Source of the DNA: an uncultured Sutterella sp.
GTDB lineage: Bacteria > Pseudomonadota > Gammaproteobacteria > Burkholderiales > Burkholderiaceae_F
Length of the DNA stretch: 6,165 nt
Direction: 5' to 3'
Assembly (NCBI GenBank): GCA_905206365.1
Contig: CAJLHF010000075.1
Coordinates: forward strand, 1-6,165
Below the pieces are notes generated by a model. The model saw nothing but the letters and a program-made list of their open reading frames with translations, did not search any database and was not told where the DNA came from. The translations under genes and the position numbers were made by a program. Positions 1-5,196 of this stretch are shown here, one piece after another (position 1 is the stretch's first letter; each line of letters begins with the position of its first letter).

Positions 1-84
1 CTCGCCGTCCTCGGGCAGAGCGTCGGACGGTTTCGAAAGGATTTCGATTCTCGGGGCGCGGGTCGTCATGGGCGAGCTCGTCAT
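1..84 (-). CDS. possible partial gene running off the left edge, unknown product
   Basis: Minus-strand open frame entering from the window edge. From the ATG at 84 it reads MTSSPMTTRAPRIEIL and then about 12 more residues before the edge. In-frame ATGs lie at 120, 84 and 69. None has a good Shine-Dalgarno; the one at 69 has only a weak GACGAG upstream. The N-terminal residues match no family I recognise. It lies on the same strand as, and downstream of, the flavoenzyme remnant, so it could be a neighbour of that gene. Only about 28 codons are visible, so whether it is a gene and where it starts are both uncertain. Confidence 0.33.
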   Translation of the reverse strand, partial: MTSSPMTTRAPRIEILSKPSDALPEDGE

Positions 85-333
85 TCGTTGTTGTTGTCGA
101 CCCGAATGATACGCGGTCATGTCCGTAGGAGAAAAGAGGGCCGAGTCCACCTGCAACGCCTGCATCGATGACCGACAAAAAGAAAGCGACCCGACCGCCT
201 TTCGAGGAAAGACTGTCGAGTCGCATGTGTTCGCTACCGGAGAGCAATCACGCAATCGCGGAATCGGCATGTCTCTCGGTCCGCAGACCGAGAATACGAG
301 ACGCCGTCCGGCAACCGTCCCCGATCAGCACAC
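85..333. other. gene-free stretch left of the flavoenzyme remnant
   Basis: About 250 bases with no ORF that resembles a protein. Short plus-strand ORFs here (for example from ATG 168, preceded at a distance by AGGAG at 126-130) give low-complexity Arg/Ser-rich translations typical of antisense reading. The only clear structure is the perfect hairpin at 274-293. Confidence 0.5.
274..293 (-). terminator. 8-bp perfect hairpin after the flavoenzyme stop
   Basis: TCTCGGTC (274-281) and GACCGAGA (286-293) are perfect reverse complements around a CGCA tetraloop. The hairpin starts about 40 nt downstream of the TGA of the minus-strand flavoenzyme remnant, where a transcription terminator would sit. 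No run of T follows on the minus strand, so it is not a canonical rho-independent terminator. It may instead be an mRNA 3'-end stabilising hairpin. Confidence 0.4.
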
Positions 334-600
334 TCAGGCCTTCAGGGCCTTCACGGCAGCTTGGGCCGAGAGACGCCCCCAAATGACGGCTGCCGTCAGT
401 TGCGAACCGACAATGTAGTCGTCGTAGAAGAGGCCTCCGATCGAGTTGCCGCAGGCAAAGAGCCCCGGGATCGGCTGGTTTTCGGTATTGAGCACTTCGC
501 CGTTCAGTCCGATCTTGGGACCGCCGAAAGTTGCCGTCATGCCGCCCTGGAAGGCGAAAGCGTAGAAGGGGCCCTTTTCGATGAGGCGGGGCTTTTCAAG
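334..600 (-). pseudogene. C-terminal remnant of a FAD-binding fumarate-reductase/flavocytochrome-like oxidoreductase
   Basis: The last ~88 residues of a FAD_binding_2 family enzyme (fumarate reductase flavoprotein, tricarballylate dehydrogenase or related flavocytochrome c subunits), ending at TGA 334-336. Visible family marks, in order, are EKGPFYAF just before the catalytic-domain exit, TATFGGPKI, a D/N-x-Q-PIPGLFACGN segment, and GGLFYDDYIVGSQLTAAVIWGRLSA. The last two form the C-terminal part of the FAD site. Full-length relatives have about 450-600 residues, so over 80% is missing, including the N-terminal GxGxxG dinucleotide motif. The ATG at 540 is only an internal methionine, because homology continues upstream to about 600 (LEKPRLIEKGPFYAF). 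Beyond that the frame loses resemblance and hits a stop at 652-654. In another frame the minus strand reads FFEYADAPEYA at 599-631, which might be a frameshifted continuation. No function is expected unless the missing part was lost only from the assembly. Confidence 0.8.
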
Positions 601-1378
601 CGTATTCGGGGGCGTCAGCGTATTCGAAGAAGCACATCGCCGGGAAACGAATCAGAACCGCCGCATCGATTCGCTACAACGCGCGGGAGCCGTCGGACAA
701 CTTTCGAGCCTGATCGCACACGAGGTGCATCAGCCGCTTGCGGCCGTACGACTCTATGCGGAAGGGCTCGCGCGCCAGGCCGATTCGGAGGCTACGACAC
801 CCGAACGCATTCGCAGCATTGCCCGACGAATTTCGACCCAGGCCGAACGTGCCGCCAACATCGTCGACCGCGTTCGCGACTATCCACGCGAACGCAATCC
901 CGTCCTCACACCGTTGACGATCGGAGAGTTACTCGATCACCTTTTTCTGTCGTATCCGCGTTGGAAAGAACGAATCACCCTCGAATGCCCGGAGAACCTC
1001 AAGGTTGCCCGTATTCGCGCAAGCCTTATTGAAATGGAGCTCGCCGTGGTGAACCTGCTTCGCAACGCCGCACAAGCCACCGAAGGCGTCTCGTCGCCTG
1101 TCATTCTGTTGCGGGTCGGCCTCACCGACAACTCGATCACGTTCGACGTTGTCGATAACGGTCCATTTGCAGACGTCGAGCGCCTCAAGACCCTCACCAC
1201 GCCCGTCACGAGTGAAAAACCCTCGGGGCTCGGCCTCGGACTTTCCATCGTACGACACCTCATCGAGCGGCACGGAGGTACGCTTTCCTTTTCGATCAAT
1301 CCTACGGAAGCGCACGGGCTTCAAGCCCGCATTGCGATTCCGCTCATCCGCGAGGAGCAACCGACCGATGCGCCGTAA
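581..1378 (+). CDS. sensor histidine kinase transmitter, 5'-truncated (sensor domain missing)
   Basis: The 265-residue frame holds a complete HisKA plus HATPase_c transmitter. The H-box is IAHEVHQPLAAV with phospho-acceptor His47. The N-box is VVNLLRNAAQA (Asn158, Asn162). The G1 box is VDNGP (191-195), and the G2 box is SGLGLGLSIVR with Gly216/218/220. The HExxQPL H-box with a following Leu-Tyr-Ala segment resembles the FixL/TtrS/DctB-type kinases, which autophosphorylate and pass phosphate to a FixJ-type regulator. Such kinases carry an N-terminal periplasmic or PAS sensor and membrane helices; here nothing precedes the coiled linker (about residues 14-36). The ATG at 581 lies inside sequence antisense to the flavoenzyme remnant, so it is a start by accident. 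No response regulator follows: an overlapping ATG at 1368 leads only to a 32-codon ORF without receiver features. Probably a non-functional or unregulated fragment; the family call is firm. Confidence 0.85.
   Translation: MRRGFSSVFGGVSVFEEAHRRETNQNRRIDSLQRAGAVGQLSSLIAHEVHQPLAAVRLYAEGLARQADSEATTPERIRSIARRISTQAERAANIVDRVRDYPRERNPVLTPLTIGELLDHLFLSYPRWKERITLECPENLKVARIRASLIEMELAVVNLLRNAAQATEGVSSPVILLRVGLTDNSITFDVVDNGPFADVERLKTLTTPVTSEKPSGLGLGLSIVRHLIERHGGTLSFSINPTEAHGLQARIAIPLIREEQPTDAP
596..640. other. breakpoint joining two 5'-truncated genes head to head
   Basis: Left of about 600 the minus strand encodes a flavoenzyme C-terminus. Right of about 620 the plus strand encodes the linker and H-box of a histidine kinase (FEEAHRRETNQNRRIDSLQR). 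Both proteins need hundreds of residues more on their N-terminal sides, which would occupy each other's DNA. Two separate loci have therefore been joined here. No transposase, direct repeat or insertion-sequence end is visible at the join. Confidence 0.7.
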
Positions 1379-1560
1379 AGAAAGGGGTCAGGGTTTTCGA
1401 GCCCGTCAAATTGTTCGAGAAAAAAATAACATCTCAAGTCAATGGCAAAATCAGGCCGAATGCTAGAAAACATCCCTCGATCAGGCGGACATTACGAGAT
1501 GTCGCCGCAACCAACGTTCGGCCGGTCAAGTCAAAGGAAGTCGTTCGACTTGATCGGCTC
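1379..1560. other. convergent intergenic region between the kinase and azlD
   Basis: About 180 bases with no convincing gene. The 32-codon frame from ATG 1368 to TAG 1464-1466 (MRRKERGQGFRARQ...) overlaps the kinase end as a response-regulator start would, but shows no receiver-domain residues. There is a short A-run (GAAAAAAATAAC, around 1420-1431), and a large inverted repeat at 1521-1558. Confidence 0.45.
1521..1558 (-). terminator. 12-bp inverted repeat just past azlD
   Basis: GCCGGTCAAGTC (1521-1532) pairs with GACTTGATCGGC (1547-1558) over 12 positions, with one G-T/A-C position, around a 14-nt loop. The loop side holds a second small palindrome, AAGTCGTTCGACTT (1538-1551). On the minus strand the stem begins 2 nt after the azlD stop codon, so it would fold at the 3' end of the azlCD message. 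There is no T-run behind it, so rho-independent termination is unproven; RNA 3'-end protection is the alternative. Confidence 0.45.
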
Positions 1561-1905
1561 TCAGTGCAAAAACGCGTTGAACCCCGCATACGCGAGGACC
1601 GAAAGCACCACGGTGCCCGCGAGGTTCGTGGAAAGCGCCGCGATCGTCATGACGGCAAGCGACAGGAGCATCACGGGGTCGGTCGTCATGAAATAGGGCG
1701 CGACGATCGAGGCCATCACGCAGGCGGGTGCGGCCTCCAAGACGCGCTGAAGTCGGGGCGAGACCGTGCGGTTGCGAAGCACCAACCAGCCGACGGCGCG
1801 GGTTGAATAGGTGGCGGCGGCCATTCCGAGGACGGTAATGAATTCGAGCAACGTCGGAAGCGCGAAGAGATCGCGGGCGGGGTCGAAAAGAGGGAATTCG
1901 GTCAT
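1561..1905 (-). CDS. azlD: AzlD family branched-chain amino acid exporter small subunit
   Basis: A 114-residue integral membrane protein of the AzlD family, the small partner of AzlC in the LIV-E type exporters that move branched-chain amino acids (and toxic analogues) out across the inner membrane. The family-typical core TYSTRAVGWLVLRNRTVSPRLQRVL is followed by a cluster of small residues, then EAAPACVMASIVAP. Helices lie at roughly residues 17-33, 54-70, 77-90 and 92-110. Length fits the usual 100-115. The ATG start at 1903-1905 is supported by AAGGAG (1914-1919) at 8-nt spacing. It lies 15 nt downstream of the azlC stop, so the two form one transcription unit. Exact substrate is inferred from the family only. 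Confidence 0.9.
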   Translation of the reverse strand: MTEFPLFDPARDLFALPTLLEFITVLGMAAATYSTRAVGWLVLRNRTVSPRLQRVLEAAPACVMASIVAPYFMTTDPVMLLSLAVMTIAALSTNLAGTVVLSVLAYAGFNAFLH

Positions 1906-1920
1906 GAGGCGTGCTCCTTC

Positions 1921-2712
1921 TTATTTTTGATCCGAGGAGGATTCGACACGGGTTTCGGTTGCGTCGGTATCGGCTTTATTCTTACCAAAGAACGCATCCG
2001 TGTCGTCGAGCCCGAGAAGAACCGCAACAAGGCCCGTCAACGTTCCCGCCAACACGCACCAGTGCGAAGGAACGAAAAGGCTCGCGACGGCGGAGGCAAG
2101 TGCCGCCAGCACGATCGGAAGCGCCCGACGGAGACCGGGCCACATCATGACGATGAGGGACGCAAAGGTCGCGGGAAAGGCCATCATGAAACCCCACTTC
2201 GTCATGTCTCCGATCGACTGCCCGAGCGCGGCACCCGCACCGGCCGAGGCCATCCATAGGGTCCAGAAACCCAACCCCATCCCGATGTGAAAGGGAAACG
2301 AAAAAAGGCCGTCGGCCGACACCCCCGCGCGACGCCGCTCCGTGATGTCGGCGCTTGTCAAAGCCCAAACCTCATCGCACATGAAGAAAAAGACGAGGGC
2401 GTTTTGCAAAGGCGAGAGTCGACGCGTATGGAGCGCAAGCGACGCACCCAAGACGATGTGACGGCTGTTGATGAGCCAGGTCGAAAAAATCACGACAAGA
2501 ACAGGCGGCGCGGCACTCCAGAGCGCCACTGCGGCGAATTCGCTCCCGCCCGCAAAATTGAGGCCCGTCATGAGGACGGTTGTTAGGACGCTCATTCCGT
2601 GCTGGCTCGCCTGGACACCGAGAATGAAGCCGAGCGGCAGGCACCCGCAGATGAGCGGCAGCCCGCGAACAAAGCCTCGAAACATTTCCGAGGCAACGGA
2701 GGAGTGGGTCAT
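1921..2712 (-). CDS. azlC: AzlC family branched-chain amino acid exporter large subunit
   Basis: A 263-residue multi-spanning inner membrane protein, the large subunit of the AzlCD (LIV-E) amino acid exporter. Family features are the N-terminal RGLPLICGCLPLGFILGVQA, the FAGGSEFAAVALW segment (54-65), INSRHIVLGASL (81-92) in the place of the family NxRH motif, and FFFMCDEVWAL (108-118) in the place of the usual TDE motif. A hydrophilic 25-residue tail rich in Asp/Glu/Lys/Ser follows the last helix and is somewhat longer than usual. I chose ATG 2712 because the family N-terminus begins just after it. A GTG at 2772 would add 20 residues that look unrelated, and ATG 2685 would cut close to the core. 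No Shine-Dalgarno precedes ATG 2712; instead the TGA of an upstream 57-codon ORF overlaps it as ATGA, suggesting coupled translation. Followed by azlD after 15 nt. Confidence 0.9.
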   Translation of the reverse strand: MTHSSVASEMFRGFVRGLPLICGCLPLGFILGVQASQHGMSVLTTVLMTGLNFAGGSEFAAVALWSAAPPVLVVIFSTWLINSRHIVLGASLALHTRRLSPLQNALVFFFMCDEVWALTSADITERRRAGVSADGLFSFPFHIGMGLGFWTLWMASAGAGAALGQSIGDMTKWGFMMAFPATFASLIVMMWPGLRRALPIVLAALASAVASLFVPSHWCVLAGTLTGLVAVLLGLDDTDAFFGKNKADTDATETRVESSSDQK

Positions 2713-2882
2713 GGTGAGGGTGTTCGGTCGAAAAGCAGTCGAAAGTGTGAGGTGCAGGAACGGAAAATCCACTGTCCGCGACTTTCAGAATCCGAGAATC
2801 GGGGCTGCGAAATCTGAAATCGTTTTGCGAATCGGGTCGGGCACCCTTGCGCGTCGGTCGTGTGCAAATTCGACGCGGGCAT
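2709..2882 (-). CDS. 57-residue upstream ORF, probably translationally coupled to azlC
   Basis: Reads from ATG 2880-2882 (MPASNLHTTDAQGCPTRF...) to TGA 2709-2711. Preceded by AAGGAGG (2889-2895) with a 6-nt spacer, the strongest ribosome binding site in the window. The TGA shares bases with the azlC start (ATGA, 2709-2712), and azlC lacks its own binding site, so ribosomes finishing here could restart on azlC. The product is basic and polar (12 Ser, 9 Arg, 7 Phe; 3 Cys), with no signal peptide, no membrane helix and no family I know. It has only 3 Leu, 2 Ile and no Val, so it is not a typical Leu/Val/Ile attenuation leader. All three minus frames are open across much of this stretch, so openness alone proves nothing. 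The case rests on the binding site and the overlap. Confidence 0.5.
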   Translation of the reverse strand: MPASNLHTTDAQGCPTRFAKRFQISQPRFSDSESRGQWIFRSCTSHFRLLFDRTPSP

Positions 2883-2888
2883 CGTTTC

Positions 2889-2895
2889 CCTCCTT
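2889..2895 (-). promoter_or_regulatory. strong Shine-Dalgarno of the azlC upstream ORF
   Basis: AAGGAGG on the minus strand (CCTCCTT on plus), six bases (GAAACG) before ATG 2882. It is too far (about 180 nt) to serve the azlC ATG at 2712 directly. That is the main reason to believe the short ORF is translated. Confidence 0.6.
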
Positions 2896-3243
2896 CGGCA
2901 GGCACGATTCGCAGGACGGGCGAGGCTTGTTGCAAGCAGGCGGTCCGTTCGGGTTCGAACAATTTTATCCGCGGATCTACACGGGATCTTCAGGCAAATA
3001 GCTTAGTTTACGAGGTTCCCGAATAAAGAAAAAATTCACAATCCGGAGGGCGACGACACGCTCGGTCGAAACACGAAGCAAGCCTTTGCAGGAGTCAATG
3101 TTTGCGGCCGGATCGCTCGCTCGGCGTCGTCGTGCTAATGTTTCGTGAATCCGTGCGACGCTCTGCGGCGCACGATCGATTCGTCACACTACGGGGTCGC
3201 CCGGTCCGTTCGTACGGGGGCCCTTCATAAGAGAGGAAAAACC
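2896..3243. other. divergent intergenic region between azlC leader and ABC operon
   Basis: About 350 bases between two divergent transcription units, expected to hold both promoters. On the minus strand, TAAAAT (2962-2967, in GGATAAAATTG) is a possible -10 about 80 nt before the upstream ORF, but no good -35 is found at 16-18 nt. The 80-nt leader contains the palindrome GTTCGAAC (2953-2960) and a small GCTTG/CAAGC hairpin. On the plus side, ATCCGG (3041-3046) and CCGGAT (3108-3113) could close a 73-nt domain that contains GCAA/TTGC (3078-3089). It matches no riboswitch consensus I know. An A/T-rich patch (GAATAAAGAAAAAATTC, 3021-3037) could aid promoter function. No gene seen. Confidence 0.45.
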
Positions 3244-4197
3244 ATGACCCGGAAGACGACCGCGACGATCTGCGCCGCGTTTTTCGCCCTGTGTGCCGCA
3301 GGGACCGCTGCCGCCGAAACCCTTCGCATCGGGACGCTCCCGGCTGCGGACTCGATCGTTCTGCAGGCCGCGGCCGACGAAGGGCTCTTCAAGGCCGAGG
3401 GGCTCGACGTCGAGATCGTTCCCTTCAAGTCGGCGCTGGAAATCGGTGCCGCCATGCGTGCGGGACGTCTTCAGGGCCACTTCGGCGACCTCATGAACGT
3501 CTTCACGCAGAATGCGACGGGCGTCGGGCAAAAGATCGTGATTACGACGACGCACACGAACCCGGAACAGCGTGCCTTCGGTCTGGTGACGTCGCCTGCT
3601 GCGGCCGAAAAGTTGACGAGTCTCGAAGCGATTCCCGCGGGGACGAAAACCGCGATGAGCTCCGCGACCATCATCGATTACCTGCTCGACCGCATGACCG
3701 AAACGACGAAGACGGAAGGAAAGCTCCAAAACCTCGAAGTGAAGCAGATCCCGATCCGCCTCCAGATGCTTCTCTCGAACAAGGTCGATACGGCCCTTCT
3801 GCCCGAGCCCCTCGTCTCGGTCGTCGCCTCGAAGGGCGGTCGCGTCCTCTGGGAAGACAAGGGGCTCAACGAAGCCCTTGCCGTCGTCGCCCTCAAGAAC
3901 GACGTCGCGACCGATACTGTCGTCGCCGGCTTCCGGAAGGCCGTCGCCGAAGCCGCCCGCCGCATCGAAGCGGACCCCGAGAAGTTCCGCGCCGTGATGG
4001 TCAAGAAGGGCCTTCTTCCCGCTCCCGTCGCTCCGCAGTACACGATGGTGCGCTTCTCCATCTATCAGACGGCGGACGGCCTTCCTCCGCTTCCCGCGCC
4101 CGAAGAAGTGACGCGTGTGGGCGAATGGATGGTCAATAAGGGAATGCTCAAGACCGTTCCCGCGTTCGAAGACGTCGTCTATCCCGCGGCCCGTTAA
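3244..4197 (+). CDS. ABC transporter periplasmic substrate-binding protein, NitT/TauT (SsuA/THI5-like) family
   Basis: A 317-residue secreted binding protein that would deliver a small molecule to the ATPase/permease pair encoded next. The signal peptide MTRKTTATICAAFFALCAAG ends with a likely cleavage after TAAA (24), giving mature ETLRIGTLP. Family pattern: LRIGTLPAADSIVLQAAADEGLFKAEGL (27-54) as the first lobe strand and helix, the FKSALEIGAAMRAG segment (61-74), and DTALLPEPLVSVVASKGG (182-199) in the second lobe. There is no lipobox cysteine at the cleavage site, so a free periplasmic protein is expected. Start: ATG 3244 has GAGAGG (3231-3236) at 7-nt spacing and begins the signal peptide; the in-frame ATG at 3145 would put 33 unrelated residues in front. 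The substrate is open: nitrate, sulfonate, taurine, pyrimidine precursor and others all use this fold, and no biosynthetic gene nearby decides it. Confidence 0.9.
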   Translation: MTRKTTATICAAFFALCAAGTAAAETLRIGTLPAADSIVLQAAADEGLFKAEGLDVEIVPFKSALEIGAAMRAGRLQGHFGDLMNVFTQNATGVGQKIVITTTHTNPEQRAFGLVTSPAAAEKLTSLEAIPAGTKTAMSSATIIDYLLDRMTETTKTEGKLQNLEVKQIPIRLQMLLSNKVDTALLPEPLVSVVASKGGRVLWEDKGLNEALAVVALKNDVATDTVVAGFRKAVAEAARRIEADPEKFRAVMVKKGLLPAPVAPQYTMVRFSIYQTADGLPPLPAPEEVTRVGEWMVNKGMLKTVPAFEDVVYPAAR

Positions 4198-4206
4198 AAT
4201 CGGCAG

Positions 4207-4264
4207 GGGCGCAAGCCCGCGGACATGAAGACACGAGGAAAGCTGCGACCTCAATCGCGGGCTT
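4207..4264 (+). promoter_or_regulatory. possible anti-terminator pairing after the binding-protein gene
   Basis: AAGCCCGCG (4213-4221) is the exact reverse complement of CGCGGGCTT (4256-4264). This 9-bp pairing uses bases 4261-4264, which also form the right arm of the following hairpin, so the two folds exclude each other. The same upstream strand can instead form GGGC-GCAA-GCCC (4207-4218), a GNRA-capped mini-hairpin that would free the downstream terminator. Seen in sequence; the regulatory role is inference, and chance pairing in GC-rich DNA is possible. Confidence 0.35.
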
Positions 4265-4281
4265 TCCTCGTTTCTCTTTTT
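4233..4281 (+). terminator. intra-operon attenuating hairpin between binding protein and ATPase
   Basis: ACGAGGAAAGC (4233-4243) and GCTTTCCTCGT (4261-4271) are perfect 11-bp reverse complements, with an inner GCGA/TCGC pairing (4245-4248 with 4255-4258). The pyrimidine-rich tail TTCTCTTTTT follows (4272-4281). It sits 35 nt past the binding-protein stop and 34 nt before the ATPase start. A partial terminator or 3'-end stabiliser here would give more binding protein than ATPase/permease, as is common for ABC importers. The U-tract is interrupted, so read-through is expected. Confidence 0.7.
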
Positions 4282-4314
4282 CACTCGTACTGACACCTTT
4301 TTAGGAACCCACCC

Positions 4315-5196
4315 ATGCACCCGACGGTCGACATGCCTCGCGCGGGCGGGCGTCTCGAAGTGCGCGACCTCACGGTCGGCTACGGACGCGACCGCCCGGT
4401 GATCCGCAATTTTTCCTTCGATCTCCCCGAAGGCGAATCTCTCGCGATCGTGGGCGAGTCGGGGTGCGGCAAGTCGACGCTCCTTACCGCTCTCGCAGGG
4501 TTGCGCGCACCCGTGTCGGGCCGCGTCTCGTGGGCGCAAGGGAACATTACCGATCTCAAAACGAGCTTCGTGTGGCAGAGCCTCGCGCTTTTCCCCTGGA
4601 AGCGCGTGCGGGAGAACTTGGAACTCCCGCTTCTTTTGGAAGGAGCAGAACGGTACGACACGGCAGAGCGCGAGCACTTGGTGGCCGAAATGCTCGAGGA
4701 GCTCGGACTCACGGGGCTTGAAAAGCGCTTTCCGTCGGAACTCTCGGGGGGACAGCGACAACGTCTCGCGCTCGGTCGGGCGTTGATCGCGAAGCCCGAA
4801 ATCCTCTTCATGGACGAACCTTTTTCGGCTTTGGACGCGCTCCTTCGCGAGCGCCTTCAGGACGTCCTCATGAGTCTCCGGCGCAAGCACCCGGTGCGAC
4901 TTCTTTTCGTCACGCACGACATTGCCGAAGCCGTCTTTCTTGCGGACCGGATTCTGGTGCTCGGGGCGCGTCCCTCGCGGATCCTTGCGTGTCTGGAAAA
5001 TCCCGCGCACACGTTGGCCGACGAACCCGGGCTCCGTGATCGGGCGGTGAACTTCGACATGATTCGCACCGTGCACCGAACGCTTTGTGAAGCGGCATCG
5101 GAAGCAAATTCGGATGCTCGCGGCGGGAACGCCCTCAACGACGTCGACCCCCTCACGGCGGACGATCTTTTGAAGAAGGAAGCGGGCGCATGCTGA
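4315..5196 (+). CDS. ABC transporter ATP-binding protein, NitT/TauT type (SsuB/TauB-like)
   Basis: A 293-residue cytoplasmic ATPase that powers the importer. All nucleotide-binding motifs are present: Walker A GESGCGKST (47-55), Q-loop Gln88 in FVWQSLALFPWKRV, signature LSGGQ (143-147), Walker B ILFMDE (163-168), D-loop SALD (171-174) and the switch His201 in VTHDIAEAVFLADRI. The LFPW sequence after the Q-loop is characteristic of the nitrate/sulfonate/taurine group. Beyond about residue 230 there is a ~60-residue tail rich in Asp/Glu/Ala, longer than in the shortest family members and without a recognised regulatory domain. Start ATG 4315 has AGGA (4303-4306) at 8 nt. The stop overlaps the permease start by 7 nt, so the two are translated together. 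Confidence 0.93.
   Translation: MHPTVDMPRAGGRLEVRDLTVGYGRDRPVIRNFSFDLPEGESLAIVGESGCGKSTLLTALAGLRAPVSGRVSWAQGNITDLKTSFVWQSLALFPWKRVRENLELPLLLEGAERYDTAEREHLVAEMLEELGLTGLEKRFPSELSGGQRQRLALGRALIAKPEILFMDEPFSALDALLRERLQDVLMSLRRKHPVRLLFVTHDIAEAVFLADRILVLGARPSRILACLENPAHTLADEPGLRDRAVNFDMIRTVHRTLCEAASEANSDARGGNALNDVDPLTADDLLKKEAGAC

Noticed and set aside
119..418. Plus-strand ORFs of 72-99 codons near the left edge
   Set aside because: No protein-like composition. Their right portion is antisense to the recognised flavoenzyme C-terminus.
361..1032. 223-codon plus-strand ORF across the flavoenzyme remnant and kinase
   Set aside because: Arg-rich, low-complexity translation that is antisense to one recognised protein and off-frame with another.
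1368..1466. ORF overlapping the kinase end in the position of a response regulator
   Set aside because: Only 32 codons, with no receiver-domain acidic cluster or Lys motif and no binding site. Most likely chance.
2713..2772. GTG start at 2772 extending azlC by 20 residues
   Set aside because: Added residues do not fit the AzlC N-terminus, and no Shine-Dalgarno precedes the GTG. ATG 2712 with the ATGA overlap is the better choice.
2372..2962. 196-codon minus-strand ORF across azlC and its upstream region
   Set aside because: Off-frame with azlC, reading Pro/Arg/His-rich sequence. Its start has no binding site and it shows no family resemblance.
2948..2970. GGGTTCGAAC resembling a tRNA T-loop
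   Set aside because: Flanking bases cannot form the T stem, and no D, anticodon or acceptor arm is present at the right distances.
3145..3243. ATG 3145 as start of the binding protein
   Set aside because: It would place 33 residues before a clear signal peptide. ATG 3244 has its own GAGAGG at correct spacing.
3184..5076. 630-codon minus-strand ORF antisense to the binding protein and ATPase
   Set aside because: Translation is Arg/His/Glu-rich with no domain, and the plus strand carries two unmistakable complete genes. Long antisense openness is expected from the strong G/C third-position bias.
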